From the NCBI GenBank assembly GCA_963814975.1, contig CAWFFB010000022.1, positions 1 to 64,000 on the forward strand: a stretch of DNA of 64,000 bases. The letters are read 5' to 3'. A model generated the notes under the pieces. The model was not told where the DNA came from, did not search any database, and saw nothing but the letters and a program-made list of their open reading frames with translations. The DNA is from CAVUXJ01 sp963814975. GTDB taxonomy: Bacteria > Acidobacteriota > Vicinamibacteria > Vicinamibacterales > CAVVIG01. Both the position numbers and the translations under genes were made by a program. Shown here piece after piece: positions 12,711 to 21,639 of the stretch (positions are counted from its first letter, which is position 1; each line of letters begins with the position of its first letter).

Positions 12711-14075
12711 CTATGTAAGAGCCCGCGACGCCCGTACCGAAGCCACCGCCCCGGCGTCCCCCGAATCGTCGGCGTCTGACGCAACAGCAAACACGCGTTC
12801 GAAGATGTCGTCAACGTGCTTGAACTGCTCGTCGAGATCGAACGCGCGCTCGAGATCGGCGCGCGGCAACACCCGGGACACGTCGGCATCGGCGAGCAGG
12901 AGCGCCTTGAAGTCGAGCCGCTCGTCGACGGCTCTGAGGGCGTTGCGCTGGACCCATTCGTAGGCCTGTTCGCGCGACACGCCCTGCTTCGCCAGCTCGA
13001 GCAGCACCGACCCCGAGAAGATCACGCCGCGCGAGCGCTCCAGGTTGTCGCGCATCCGGCCCTGGTGGACGACCAGGCCTGCCACGATGCGCGTGAATCG
13101 CCGCAGCATGTGATCGAGCGCGATGAAGCTGTCGGGCAGGATGATCCGCTCGACCGACGAGTGCGAGATGTCGCGCTCGTGCCACAGCGCGACGTTCTCG
13201 AAGGCTGCCTGGCAGTTCCCGCGGATCAGGCGCGCGAGGCCGACGATCTGCTCGCACCCGATCGGATTGCGCTTGTGCGGCATCGCCGACGAGCCCTTCT
13301 GGCCCCTGGCGAAGGGTTCCTCCACCTCGCCGATTTCGGTCTTTTGCAGCCCGCGGACTTCGAGCGCGAACTTCTCGAGCGAGGCCGCCGTGATCGCCAG
13401 CGCCGCCACCAGCTCCGCGTGTCGATCGCGCTGAATCACCTGCGAGGCCGCCGGAGCAGGCCGGAGTCCCAGCCGCCGGCACACGTCGGCCTCGATCGAG
13501 GGGGGAAGGTGCGCGAAAGTCCCGACAGCGCCCGACAGCTTCCCGACGCTGATCGTCGTCCGCGCGCGGTCCACCCGCTGGATGGCACGGTCGGTTTCGG
13601 CGTACCACAGCGCGAGCTTGAGCCCGAACGTCATCGGCTCGGCATGGACCCCGTGCGTGCGGCCGACCATCGGCGTTCGGCGATGCTCGAACGCCCGGGC
13701 CCGGATGGCCGCAGCCAGCGCTTCGAGGTCGTGCAGAATGAGGTCGCACGCTTCCCGCATCTGCAGCGCCTGCGCCGTGTCGACCACGTCCGACGAGGTC
13801 ATGCCGAAGTGCAGCCAGCGAGCCGACGGCCCGACTTTTTCCGCAACCGCTGTCGTGAACGCAATGACGTCGTGCTGGGTGAGCTGCTCGATCTCCGCGA
13901 TTCTTGCGATGTCGAACGCGCCGCGCTCGCGGATGTCCCGGGCGGCCTCGGCGGGCACGATGCCGGCGGCCGCCATCGCATCGGCCGCCGCCGTCTCGAC
14001 CAGCAGCCAGGTTTCGTACCGGCGCTGATCGCTCCAAATCCGGCCCATCTCCGGGTGCGTGTAGCGTTCGATCAA
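12711..14075 (-). CDS. purB: adenylosuccinate lyase
   Basis: Fumarase/aspartase superfamily enzyme acting twice in purine synthesis (SAICAR to AICAR, adenylosuccinate to AMP). The 454-residue protein carries MIERYTHPEMGRIWS at the N-terminus, GRTHGVHAEP and the superfamily signature GSSAMPHKRNP with the catalytic Ser loop. The start is TTG (14075); no ATG is available at the conserved N-terminus. The start sits inside a short CTGA-type repeat. The last 25 or so residues are a variable, low-complexity tail. Confidence 0.96.
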   Translation of the reverse strand: MIERYTHPEMGRIWSDQRRYETWLLVETAAADAMAAAGIVPAEAARDIRERGAFDIARIAEIEQLTQHDVIAFTTAVAEKVGPSARWLHFGMTSSDVVDTAQALQMREACDLILHDLEALAAAIRARAFEHRRTPMVGRTHGVHAEPMTFGLKLALWYAETDRAIQRVDRARTTISVGKLSGAVGTFAHLPPSIEADVCRRLGLRPAPAASQVIQRDRHAELVAALAITAASLEKFALEVRGLQKTEIGEVEEPFARGQKGSSAMPHKRNPIGCEQIVGLARLIRGNCQAAFENVALWHERDISHSSVERIILPDSFIALDHMLRRFTRIVAGLVVHQGRMRDNLERSRGVIFSGSVLLELAKQGVSREQAYEWVQRNALRAVDERLDFKALLLADADVSRVLPRADLERAFDLDEQFKHVDDIFERVFAVASDADDSGDAGAVASVRASRALT

Positions 14076-14106
14076 ATCTGAAGTCTCACGTCTGAGGTCT
14101 CACGGG
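14074..14106. repeat. short TCTGAAGTCTCACG repeat at the purB start
   Basis: The gap between the M16 gene and purB holds two tandem 14-base units (TCTGAAGTCTCACG and TCTGAGGTCTCACG). It resembles the TCTGAAAT-type repeats at 37571-37600 and 44040-44083 and touches the TTG start codon of purB. Confidence 0.6.
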
Positions 14107-14129
14107 CCGAACGCGCAAGGCGGCAGGGT

Positions 14130-15401
14130 TCATTCCAGGTTGAGCCGCTCCCGCGGAATCTGCAGCCCGTTCACGTTTCCCAGGACCGTCGCCGCCAACG
14201 AATCGTTCCTGAAGAGGTCCACCGCGACCCGCTGCACTTCCTCAGCGGTCACCCGTTCGATGCCGAGCAGCGTTTCGTCGAGGCCGAACTGGCGATCGAA
14301 GTAGATCTCCTGGCGCGCCAGGTGCGACATGCGGCTGGCCGTGTTCTCGAGGCTCAGCATGAGACTGCCCTTCAGGTGATCCTTCGCGCGCTGCAGCTCG
14401 GCGTCGGGCACCGGCGCCTGCTTGATCGTGCGGAGCTCTTCCACGACCAGATCGATCACTTCGCCAACCGCCTCATTCGCGCAGCCGGCGTAAACGGTGA
14501 ACGAGCCTGCATCACGATACGCACTGAGCCCGCTGAACACCGCATAGGCCAGTCCCCGCTTCTCCCGAACGTTCTGAAACAGGCGTGAGCTCATCGAGCC
14601 CCCCAGCAGCGTGTTCAGCACGTAGCTCGAATAACGATCGTCGTGGTTCTGCGGGTAGCTGCTTGCGCCGAGGCAGAGATGGCTTTGCTCCAGCTCCTTG
14701 TTCCGAATCAGCACTTTCGGGACAACCGTCGGCGCTTCCTCGCCGAGCGTCACGCCCCCCGAGTTCTGCGATCCAAACTTCTCCTCGACCAGCTCCCGTA
14801 CCCGTCCATGCTCGAGATTTCCCACCGCGGAGACGATCAGGTTGCGCGGCGTGTAGACGTTGACGAAATAGTCGCGCAGCAGGTCGGCGCCGAACGATTC
14901 GACCGTCTCGCGGATCCCCAGAATGGGCCGGCCCAGCGGATGATTCTCCCAGAATCCCTGGGTGAAGAGCTCGTGCACAAGATCGTCAGGGGTGTCCTCG
15001 ACCATCTTGATCTCTTCGACCACGACCTTCTTCTCGCGCTCGATGTCGGCCGGGCTGAATGCCGGGTTGAGCACGATGTCGGAAAGGATGTCGATCGCAA
15101 GCGGCAGGTGCTCGTCGAGCACCTTGATGTAGTAGCTCGCGTATTCTTTGGCCGTAAACGCGTCGAGCTGCCCGCCGATCGAATCGATGGCCTGCGCGAT
15201 GTCTTCCGCCGACCGCTTGGCGGTGCCCTTGAAGAGCATGTGCTCGACGAAATGCGCGATTCCGCCGCGCTCGGCAGTTTCGTGGCGCGAGCCCCGCGTG
15301 AGCCAGACTCCGATGCTGATCGAGCGGACCTGAGTCATCCGCTCGGTGAGAATACGGAGGCCGTTATCGAGAACGTCTCTGACGATTGGTGAATTCGACA
15401 A
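14130..15401 (-). CDS. M16 family zinc peptidase (PqqL/YmxG-like)
   Basis: About 423 residues. The inverted zinc-binding motif HFVEH lies in GGIAHFVEHMLFKGT, and the distal Glu is in the REKKVVVEEIKM helix. The fold is the single-chain M16B type (N-terminal catalytic and C-terminal clamp halves), as in processing peptidases of the YmxG/PqqF group. Substrate unknown. No ATG is present; the TTG at 15401 precedes the conserved start of homology (SNSPIVRDVLDNGL). A predicted promoter at 15507-15536 rules out the longest open frame. It is the first gene of the purine transcription unit, 54 bases before purB. Confidence 0.88.
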   Translation of the reverse strand: MSNSPIVRDVLDNGLRILTERMTQVRSISIGVWLTRGSRHETAERGGIAHFVEHMLFKGTAKRSAEDIAQAIDSIGGQLDAFTAKEYASYYIKVLDEHLPLAIDILSDIVLNPAFSPADIEREKKVVVEEIKMVEDTPDDLVHELFTQGFWENHPLGRPILGIRETVESFGADLLRDYFVNVYTPRNLIVSAVGNLEHGRVRELVEEKFGSQNSGGVTLGEEAPTVVPKVLIRNKELEQSHLCLGASSYPQNHDDRYSSYVLNTLLGGSMSSRLFQNVREKRGLAYAVFSGLSAYRDAGSFTVYAGCANEAVGEVIDLVVEELRTIKQAPVPDAELQRAKDHLKGSLMLSLENTASRMSHLARQEIYFDRQFGLDETLLGIERVTAEEVQRVAVDLFRNDSLAATVLGNVNGLQIPRERLNLE

Positions 15402-15506
15402 GGTGAACGGCTCGCAGCAGGGAGTGCCGGGCGTGCCGGCGGCTTCACAGCATCCAGTTACACGCCGCAAAGCATTGACCAGTAAGGAATTACAAGCTCG
15501 CACCCA

Positions 15507-15536
15507 ACTATAACATGCGCCCAGCACCCGGGGCAA
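15507..15536 (-). promoter_or_regulatory. predicted promoter for the M16-pur operon
   Basis: Minus-strand TTGCCC (15531-15536), an 18-base spacer, then TATAGT (15507-15512). The likely transcript start near 15500 leaves a leader of about 100 bases before the TTG start of the M16 gene. It is the only strong promoter seen upstream of the whole purine cluster. Confidence 0.5.
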
Positions 15537-15621
15537 GCACAGGTGCGCTCAGCCATGGGGCGCGCCGTTTGGCAGTAGGATCAGGATCGTAATCGGGATC
15601 GTCGACCAAGTCGTTGGAATC

Positions 15622-16724
15622 ATGGCAGATACCGTTCCCACAGAACGCCAAGCGTTGGACATCGGCGGGCTGGAGCGCCCCGCGCTCGAGGCGGCTCTCG
15701 CCGACCGGGGACACGAACAGTTCCGCGCACGACAGATCTTCCGTTGGATCTACCGCCGTGGGGTGACCGACCTCGACGCGATGTCCGATTTGCCGCGAGG
15801 GCTGCGCGCGGCCCTCGCCTCGGAGTTCACACTCGCCACGCCGGTGGTTCGTCGCGCGCGAGCGATCGACGGACGGGACCGAGAAGTTTCTCCTTCGTCT
15901 GAGCGATGGCCGCCAGATTGAGTCCGTGTTCATCCCGGATACACCGGCGATGACCTTCTGTATCTCGACGCAGGTCGGATGCGCCATGGCGTGCGCGTTC
16001 TGCTTGACTGGCAAGATGGGTCTGGTCCGCAACCTCACGGCGGGCGAAATTGTCGGGCAGGTGCGGCTCCTCGCCAACGCCCTCGCGCTCCGGGACAAGC
16101 CGTTCAACATCGTCCTCATGGGCATGGGAGAACCGCTGCACAACTACGACGAGACGATGAAGGCGATCCGGATACTGGCCGACGAACACGGTCTTGCGCT
16201 GCCACCGCGCCGGATCACGCTCTCGACTGTCGGACTGCTGCCGGCTCTCGAGCGTCTGGCGCAGCGAGCCGATCATGCCCAACCTGGCGATTTCTCTGCA
16301 CGCTCCTACCGATCTGCAGCGCGGCCGCCTGGTTCCGATCAACACGAAATACGGCGTGACCGACATCATCGAGGCCTGCAAGCGGTTTCCGTTGAAGCGC
16401 AGGAGCCGAATCACGTTCGAGTACGTGCTGCTTGCCGGTGTGAACGATTCGCCGGCGGATGCGCGCCTGCTGTCCAGGCTGCTGGCCGGCGTGAAATCGA
16501 AAGTGAATCTCATCCCGCTCAATGCGGCTCCCGGGATTGCTTTCGAGCGGCCGTCGGACGCCGCCATCGATCGCTTCGCGCGCACTCTATCCGAACGAGG
16601 ACTGACGGTTTCGGTTCGGAAGAGCCGCGGCCGCGACATCCGAGCCGCATGCGGCCAATTGATCGTGGAAGGCCAGAAACGATCCCCCGGCCAGCAACTC
16701 GCGACCCTGGCCTTCGGGCAGTGA
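15622..16724 (+). CDS. rlmN: 23S rRNA (adenine-2503-C2)/tRNA methyltransferase, radical SAM (two frameshifts)
   Basis: RlmN methylates A2503 of 23S rRNA and A37 of some tRNAs. The radical-SAM cluster motif is CAMACAFCLTG; other family stretches are RGHEQFRARQIFRWIY, VLMGMGEPLHNYDE, LAISLHAPTD and LIPLNAAPG. The coding sequence jumps frame near 15,870 (into GTEKFLLRLSDG) and near 16,265 (into SEPIMPNLAISLHA). Joining the three parts gives a complete family-length protein of about 365 residues. The ATG at 15622 gives MADTVPTERQ. Sequencing indels are likelier than decay since all motifs survive. It is divergent from the M16-pur operon. Confidence 0.88.
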
Positions 16725-16771
16725 TGCGGTAAATCGCCTCGTTTGAGTTCCCACGGGGGCAGACGAGCCGG

Positions 16772-18070
16772 CTACTCGATGATGACCTCGCCGAGGAGGC
16801 ACCCGTTCTCCGCCGCGGCGATCCTGACAGCCACCCATTCGTTGCGGGCTCGTCCGGATGCAATCCTGACCTTCAGATAATTCGACGTGACGGCCAGCAA
16901 TCCGTCCTCGAGGGTCAGGCCCTGCTGCACGGTGCCAATCTGGGAGGCGCGGAATCGCTCGGCCAACTGTTCCGAGATCCGTCGAAGGCGGCTCGAACGC
17001 TCTCGAACGGTCGTCCCCGGCACCTTGCCCGACATGGCTGACGCCGCCGTCCCCGATCTATCCGAGTACGGAAACACATGCACGTGCGTCAGCGGCGAGC
17101 CCTCCAGATAGCACGCGAGTTGCCTGAAGTCGTCATCGGTCTCACCCGGAAATCCGACGATGATGTCGGACCCGATCGAAGCGTCGGGAATCCGTGTTCT
17201 GATGCCGTCGACGAGCCCGGCGTACTGTGCGAGCGTATAGGGCCGCCGCATCGCGTCGAGCATGCGGTTGCTCGCATGCTGCAGCGGCAGGTGGAAATGA
17301 GACGCAAAGCACGCGTGGTCGGCGACGAGCGCCACGACCTCGTGCGAACAGTCCATCGGCTCCAACGAGCTGATCCGAAAGCGCACCCTGGCTCCGCCAA
17401 CATCGGCGTTTGACCAAGCCGCCAGCGCCCGGAGCAGGCTGGAGAGCGATGAAGCCGGTGTCAAGTCGCGGCCGTACGAACCCAGGTGAACGCCGGTCAG
17501 TGCGATCTCCCTGAAGCCGGCCGCAGCCACCCGCCGGACCTCGCCCAAAACCTCTTCGACCGGGACGCTGCGCGGCCGCCCGCGCGTGGAAGGAATGATG
17601 CAGTAGGTACATGGCTCGGCGCATCCCGTTTGGACGCGCAAGGTAAACGCGGTGCGACCGGCCATTCCCGGCTCGATCCGCGGCGCCGCAGGCTCCGTCC
17701 CCGTCGCCGAAGCGTTCGGCGGTGGTCGTGAAGGCGGACGAAGGATCGCAGCACCTGAATCAACCGCGGCTTGTCGTCATTGGGCACCACCTCGGCGACA
17801 TTCGGCAACGCGCCGACCTCGCCGGGGCGTCGCGTGGCGTAGCAGCCCGTGACGACGATGCGAGCGCTCGGGGTTGTCGCGCGCAATGCGGCGGATGGTC
17901 TGCCGTGCACCTTGGTCGGCCGAGGCCGTCACCGAGCAGGTGTTCACCACGACGAGGTCTGCTTGATCGGGTGACGCAGGTGACGCGCCGTTCGCCAGCA
18001 GCGCTTCCTCGAAGCCGAGGGAGTCCGCCTGGTTGACACGGCAGCCGAACGTGACGATGGAATACTTCAT
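16772..18070 (-). CDS. mtaB: tRNA methylthiotransferase, MtaB-like (at least two frameshifts)
   Basis: Radical-SAM enzyme that adds methylthio groups to tRNA, probably to t6A37. The N-terminal part (MKYSIVTFGCRVNQADS, VVVNTCSVTASAD) carries two of the three cysteines of the first Fe-S cluster; the third is in VVTGCYATR, which is in another frame. The C-terminal part has the SAM cluster QTGCAEPCTYCIIP and IGSDIIVGFPGETDDDF, then a TRAM-like tail. Frame changes fall near 17,868 (a CCCC run) and in 17,700-17,740. The start ATG at 18070 lies 28 bases after the purD stop. MtaB rather than MiaB is judged from the FGCRVNQ N-terminus. Confidence 0.83.
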
Positions 18071-18098
18071 CGACGAGCACCGTCGTGTGATCGTCCAG

Positions 18099-19418
18099 CT
18101 ACCCACGATCGTCTGTAGATTGGCGATCGCCTAATGGTCCATCCTCGATGAGGGCCTTGCGCCCGATATCCCGCCGGTATTGCATCCCCTCGAACGAAAT
18201 ATGCGTCACGCCGCGCGTAAGCTCGCGCGATCGCTTCAGCGAACTCGCCGCCGCGCCCCACAACCGTCAGAACCCGGCCGCCTGCGGTCACGAGCTGGTC
18301 ATCGCGACGCGCCGTGCCCCCGTGGTAGACCGTCACCCCGGGCAACCGCTCAGCTTCGTCGATTCCGGAAATCGGGCGGCCCGATTCGGACGGACTCCGG
18401 GTAGCCTCGGGATGCCAGCACGATGCCGACGATCTTTTCGGACGAGAGCTGACAGGTACGTTGCTGAAGGTTGCCCGTCGCCGCTGCCACGAGCATCGGC
18501 AACAGCGGCTCCGCGATCCGCGGCAGGATCACCTGCGCCTCGGGATCGCCTAACCGCACGTTGAACTCGATCACCTTTGGACCGGCGGCCGTCAACATCA
18601 GTCCAACGTAGAGGAACCCACGAAACGGATGACCCTCGGCGGCCATTCCGCCCACCACGGGCTCCACGATTTCGCGCATGACCCGCGTCTGCAGGGGGCC
18701 GTCGATGAGCGGGCTCGGAGCGAACGCGCCCATCCCGCCGGTGTTCGGTCCTCGATCGTCGTCGAAGATCCGCTTGTGATCCTGTGCTGAGCCAATCGGC
18801 AGTGCCCGCTCGCCGTCACTGACGACGAAGAATGACACCTCCGGCCCGGCTAGACATTCCTCCACCACGAGCCGATCGCCGGCTTCCCCGAAGCGGTGCG
18901 CCGTCATCGCAGCCACGACGGCGGCTTCGGCTTCGGCGCGATTGTCGGCAATCACGACGCCCTTGCCGGCAGCCAGCCCATCCGCCTTCAGCACCACCGG
19001 AAAGCCGAATTCGCCCGAGCGCACGCACGCAGCGCCTCGTCAGCCGCGTCACAGGTTCGAAAACGTGCCGTCGGCACACCATGCCGCGCCATGAAGGCTT
19101 TCGCGAAGGCTTTGCTTGCCTCGAGCCGCGCGGCTCGAGCGGTGGGCCCGAAAATGAGCCGGTTCTCCTCGGCAAAGCAGTCGACGAGGCCGACGCTGAG
19201 CGGCAGCTCGGGTCCGACGACCGTCATATCAATCTGCTCACGCTCGGCGAGCGCGGCGATCGCTCGGGCCGTGAGAGGTCGACGGGCGCGATCCTGGCAA
19301 TCGCCGCCATACCGGGATTCCCAGGGGCGCAGACGAGCTCGGCCACGTCTCGCTCTCCGGCAAGGCGAGCGACAAGCGCATGTTCGCGCGCACCGCCGCC
19401 AATCACCAGAACTCTCAT
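18099..19418 (-). CDS. purD: phosphoribosylamine-glycine ligase (about four frameshifts)
   Basis: GARS, step 2 of purine synthesis: phosphoribosylamine + glycine + ATP. In-order pieces in different frames add up to a full protein of about 435 residues: MRVLVIGGGAREHALVARLA, then MTVVGPELPLSVGLVD, then GEFGFPVVLKADGLAAGKGV with DRGPNTGGMGAF, then PGVTVYHGGTA, ending SFEGMQYRRDIGRKAL and a TAG at 18099-18101. Junctions lie near 19,270, 19,020 (within GCGTGCGTGCGC), 18,375 and 18,215. Every conserved motif is kept, so indel errors are the best explanation, but this is the most damaged gene here. It lies apart from the main pur operon, upstream of mtaB. Confidence 0.88.
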
Positions 19419-19481
19419 GTATGGAACGGTTTATGGGTGCGCTGATGCTGCACGGGTGCGAAAGCAGCGGGGACTATCTCG

Positions 19482-19511
19482 TTGACCTTGACGAGTGTTT
19501 GCGCCTAGAAT
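19482..19511 (+). promoter_or_regulatory. predicted promoter for rpsU
   Basis: TTGACC (19482-19487), an 18-base spacer, then TAGAAT (19506-19511). The predicted transcript start is about 70 bases upstream of the rpsU GTG. The gap 19419-19589 between divergent purD and rpsU holds no other gene. Confidence 0.5.
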
Positions 19512-19589
19512 TCGCGTCTACCTGTGCTAGCCTAACACACTTGTATTTACCATTTGATGCGAGCCACCCGCGAAAGGGGTGTGATTTTC

Positions 19590-19787
19590 GTGGCTGAAGT
19601 CAAGATCCAGGAGGGCGAATCGATTGAGAGCGCGCTGCGTCGCTTCAAGCGAAAGGTCCAGCAGGAAGACATCATCAAGGACATCAAGAAGCATTCGTTC
19701 TATCTGAAACCCGGCGACAAACGCCGGGCGAAGCAGGCGCTCGCGCGCAAGCGCAACCGAAAGAAGCTGCGGCGCGAAGTGGAATAA
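19590..19787 (+). CDS. rpsU: 30S ribosomal protein S21
   Basis: A 65-residue basic protein, VAEVKIQEGESIESALRRF at the start (first residue translated as Met) and ending in an Arg/Lys-rich tail (RKRNRKKLRREVE). The GTG at 19590 aligns with the usual S21 N-terminus and follows GAAAGGGG, a plausible ribosome site; the longer upstream frame is not needed. S21 binds the 16S 3' domain near the anti-Shine-Dalgarno region. Confidence 0.95.
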   Translation: MAEVKIQEGESIESALRRFKRKVQQEDIIKDIKKHSFYLKPGDKRRAKQALARKRNRKKLRREVE

Positions 19788-19812
19788 AGCCGACCCGACG
19801 AGGTAGCGACCC

Positions 19813-20121
19813 ATGGAGTTCCAAGACCGGATCCTCAGTTGCGTGGATTGCAGCGCGGAGTTCGTATGGACGGCGGGAGAGCAGCAGTTTTTCGCCGATA
19901 AGAACTTCAAGAACGAGCCCAAGCGGTGCAAGGCCTGCAAGACCAAGCGGGCATCGCGACCCGCCGGTGGCTCGATGGGCCGGGAAAGGGTCGAAACCAT
20001 CACGACCTGCTCGGCGTGCGGCAAGGAAACGACCGTGCCGTTCAAGCCGACGCAGGGACGTCCTGTCTTCTGCAAGGAATGCTTCCAGTCCCGGAAATTT
20101 GCCGGGGCTGGGGGCGTCTGA
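19813..20121 (+). CDS. double zinc-ribbon protein
   Basis: A 102-residue protein with four CxxC pairs: CVDC and CKAC in the N-terminal half, CSAC and CKEC in the C-terminal half, forming two zinc ribbons separated by a basic linker (KTKRASRPAGGS). The first half resembles the small zinc-ribbon domain with FADKNFKNEPKRCKACK found in many bacteria; the second resembles the CxxC-x17-CxxCF type. No catalytic residues are visible; nucleic-acid binding or a ribosomal link is possible given rpsU 26 bases upstream, but unproven. Confidence 0.8.
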   Translation: MEFQDRILSCVDCSAEFVWTAGEQQFFADKNFKNEPKRCKACKTKRASRPAGGSMGRERVETITTCSACGKETTVPFKPTQGRPVFCKECFQSRKFAGAGGV

Positions 20122-20209
20122 GTTCCACCGTCCTCGTTTCGTACGGTTCACGATCAATACCGCCGTGGGCGTGTGCTAAGCTCACGCGAATACACTCTGG
20201 AGCACATCC

Positions 20210-20563
20210 ATGCAGATCGAGGAACGGTCGGTTGGCGACGTCGTCGTGCTCGACCTGACGGGCCGAATCACGCTGGGCGAAGGCGATCAGCTCCTGAAGG
20301 ACAAGGTGAACAGCCTCGTCAATCAGGGACACAAGCGGATAGTGTTGAATCTCGCCGGCGTGCCGTACATCGACAGCGCCGGCCTCGGTGAAATCGTCGG
20401 TTCCTACACCACCGTGAGCCGGCAGGGCGGCAGCCTGAAGCTGCTGAACCTGACGAAAAAGATCACGGACTTGCTGGCCATCACGAAGCTCTTGACCGTC
20501 TTCGAAACCTTCGAGTCGGAGGACGAGGCAGTCCGGAGTTTTTCCGCTTCGGCCAAGGTCTGA
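20210..20563 (+). CDS. STAS-domain anti-sigma factor antagonist (SpoIIAA/RsbV-like)
   Basis: A 117-residue single STAS domain. The phosphorylatable Ser lies in PYIDSAGLGEIVGSY, the canonical DSxGLG motif. Such proteins bind an anti-sigma kinase and free a sigma factor when unphosphorylated. No anti-sigma kinase or PP2C phosphatase gene is adjacent; instead it precedes a UbiA-family gene and a glycosyltransferase cluster, which it may regulate or simply be co-transcribed with. ATG at 20210 after CTGGAG. Confidence 0.9.
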   Translation: MQIEERSVGDVVVLDLTGRITLGEGDQLLKDKVNSLVNQGHKRIVLNLAGVPYIDSAGLGEIVGSYTTVSRQGGSLKLLNLTKKITDLLAITKLLTVFETFESEDEAVRSFSASAKV

Positions 20564-20586
20564 AGCAGCCCCCCCGTCTGCGCTAG

Positions 20587-21534
20587 ATGGCGCGCAGCAC
20601 TTCTCCCGATCTGGCGGTCCCGGATCCTTCGTTCACCGAAGTATCGAGTCGTCCGACTGCCTACCACCTGTTCATCGCGCTGCGGCCCCATCAGTGGACG
20701 AAAAATCTGCTCCTGTTCGCCGGGCTGGTGTTCGGGCGGCGGCTGTTCGACCCGGCGGCGGTGCTCGCGGCGGTGCTCGGCTTTGCGATCTTCTGCGCGC
20801 TGTCCGGTGTTGTCTATCTGGTCAACGACGTGGCCGATCGCGATTCCGATCGACAGCATCCGTTGAAGAGACGGCGGCCGATCGCCGCGGGGACCCTGCC
20901 GTTGCCGGTGGCGATCGGCGGCGCTGTGGTGATTGCCGCGGCCGCTCTCGCCGCCGCGTTCCTCATGAGCTGGCGCTTTGGTGTGGTGGCCGCGATCTAT
21001 CTGGCGCTGCAGGGGCTGTACTCGGGAGCGCTGAAACATATCGTCATCGTGGACGTGCTGACGGTCGCGATCGGATTCGTCCTGCGCGCCGTCGCCGGTG
21101 CGGTTGCGGTCAACGTCGTCATCAGCCATTGGCTGTCGGTGTGCACCATCCTGCTGGCACTGTTCATCGCCCTTGCCAAGCGCCGGCACGAGCTGGTGCT
21201 CCTGGCCGATAGCGCGGCCAGCCATCGGCCGATACTCGGCGAGTACAGCCTGTACCTGCTGGATCAAATGATCGCCGTGGTCACCGCGTCGACGATGATC
21301 GCGTACATCTTCTACACGATCAGTCCCGAGACGTCGGCAAAGTTCGGCACCGACTGGCTCGGCCTCACGATTCCGTTCCCGTTGTACGGCATCTTCCGAT
21401 ATCTGTATCTTGTGCATCGGCGCGAGGGAGGCGGAAATCCCGCCGATTTGCTGCTCAGCGATCGCCCATTGCTCGCGTGCGTGATGCTGTGGGTCATCGC
21501 GGTCGTATTGATAATCTATAGGCCGTGGAGTTGA
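20587..21534 (+). CDS. UbiA-family prenyltransferase, decaprenyl-phosphate phosphoribosyltransferase-like
   Basis: A 315-residue polytopic membrane protein, about nine hydrophobic segments. The N-terminal RPHQWTKNLLLFAGLVF and the first Asp-rich motif NDVADRDSDRQHPLKRRRPI match the DPPR-synthase branch, which transfers phosphoribose from PRPP to a polyprenyl phosphate, rather than quinone UbiA enzymes. The second Asp motif is less clear. It is 24 bases after the STAS gene and likely supplies a lipid-linked sugar for surface polysaccharide. The substrate is inferred from family only. Confidence 0.8.
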   Translation: MARSTSPDLAVPDPSFTEVSSRPTAYHLFIALRPHQWTKNLLLFAGLVFGRRLFDPAAVLAAVLGFAIFCALSGVVYLVNDVADRDSDRQHPLKRRRPIAAGTLPLPVAIGGAVVIAAAALAAAFLMSWRFGVVAAIYLALQGLYSGALKHIVIVDVLTVAIGFVLRAVAGAVAVNVVISHWLSVCTILLALFIALAKRRHELVLLADSAASHRPILGEYSLYLLDQMIAVVTASTMIAYIFYTISPETSAKFGTDWLGLTIPFPLYGIFRYLYLVHRREGGGNPADLLLSDRPLLACVMLWVIAVVLIIYRPWS

Positions 21535-21570
21535 TCACGCCGTGGTTCGCCTGCGGCGGTTGTCGTTCAC

Positions 21571-21632
21571 CTCTCAGCCGCCAGCTATCAGCGCAATCGC
21601 CGATAGCTGACAGCCGACAGCTTCAAGCTGAC
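21571..21632. repeat. degenerate CTCAGC/AGCTATCAG repeat with hairpin
   Basis: Between the UbiA gene and the Arg-rich gene lies CTCTCAGCCGCCAGCTATC, a short loop, then GATAGCTGACAGCCGACAGC. AGCTATC (21583-21589) and GATAGCT (21602-21608) are perfect complements, and flanking CAGCC/GACAGC words continue the symmetry loosely. It shares words with the block at 12376-12436. It ends about 10 bases before the next ATG and has no T-run, so it is not a classical terminator. Confidence 0.65.
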
Positions 21633-21639
21633 GAACTTT

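Noticed and set aside
21571..21632. Rho-independent terminator after the UbiA-type gene
   Set aside because: The hairpin has no following T-run on the plus strand and sits about 10 bases before the next start codon.
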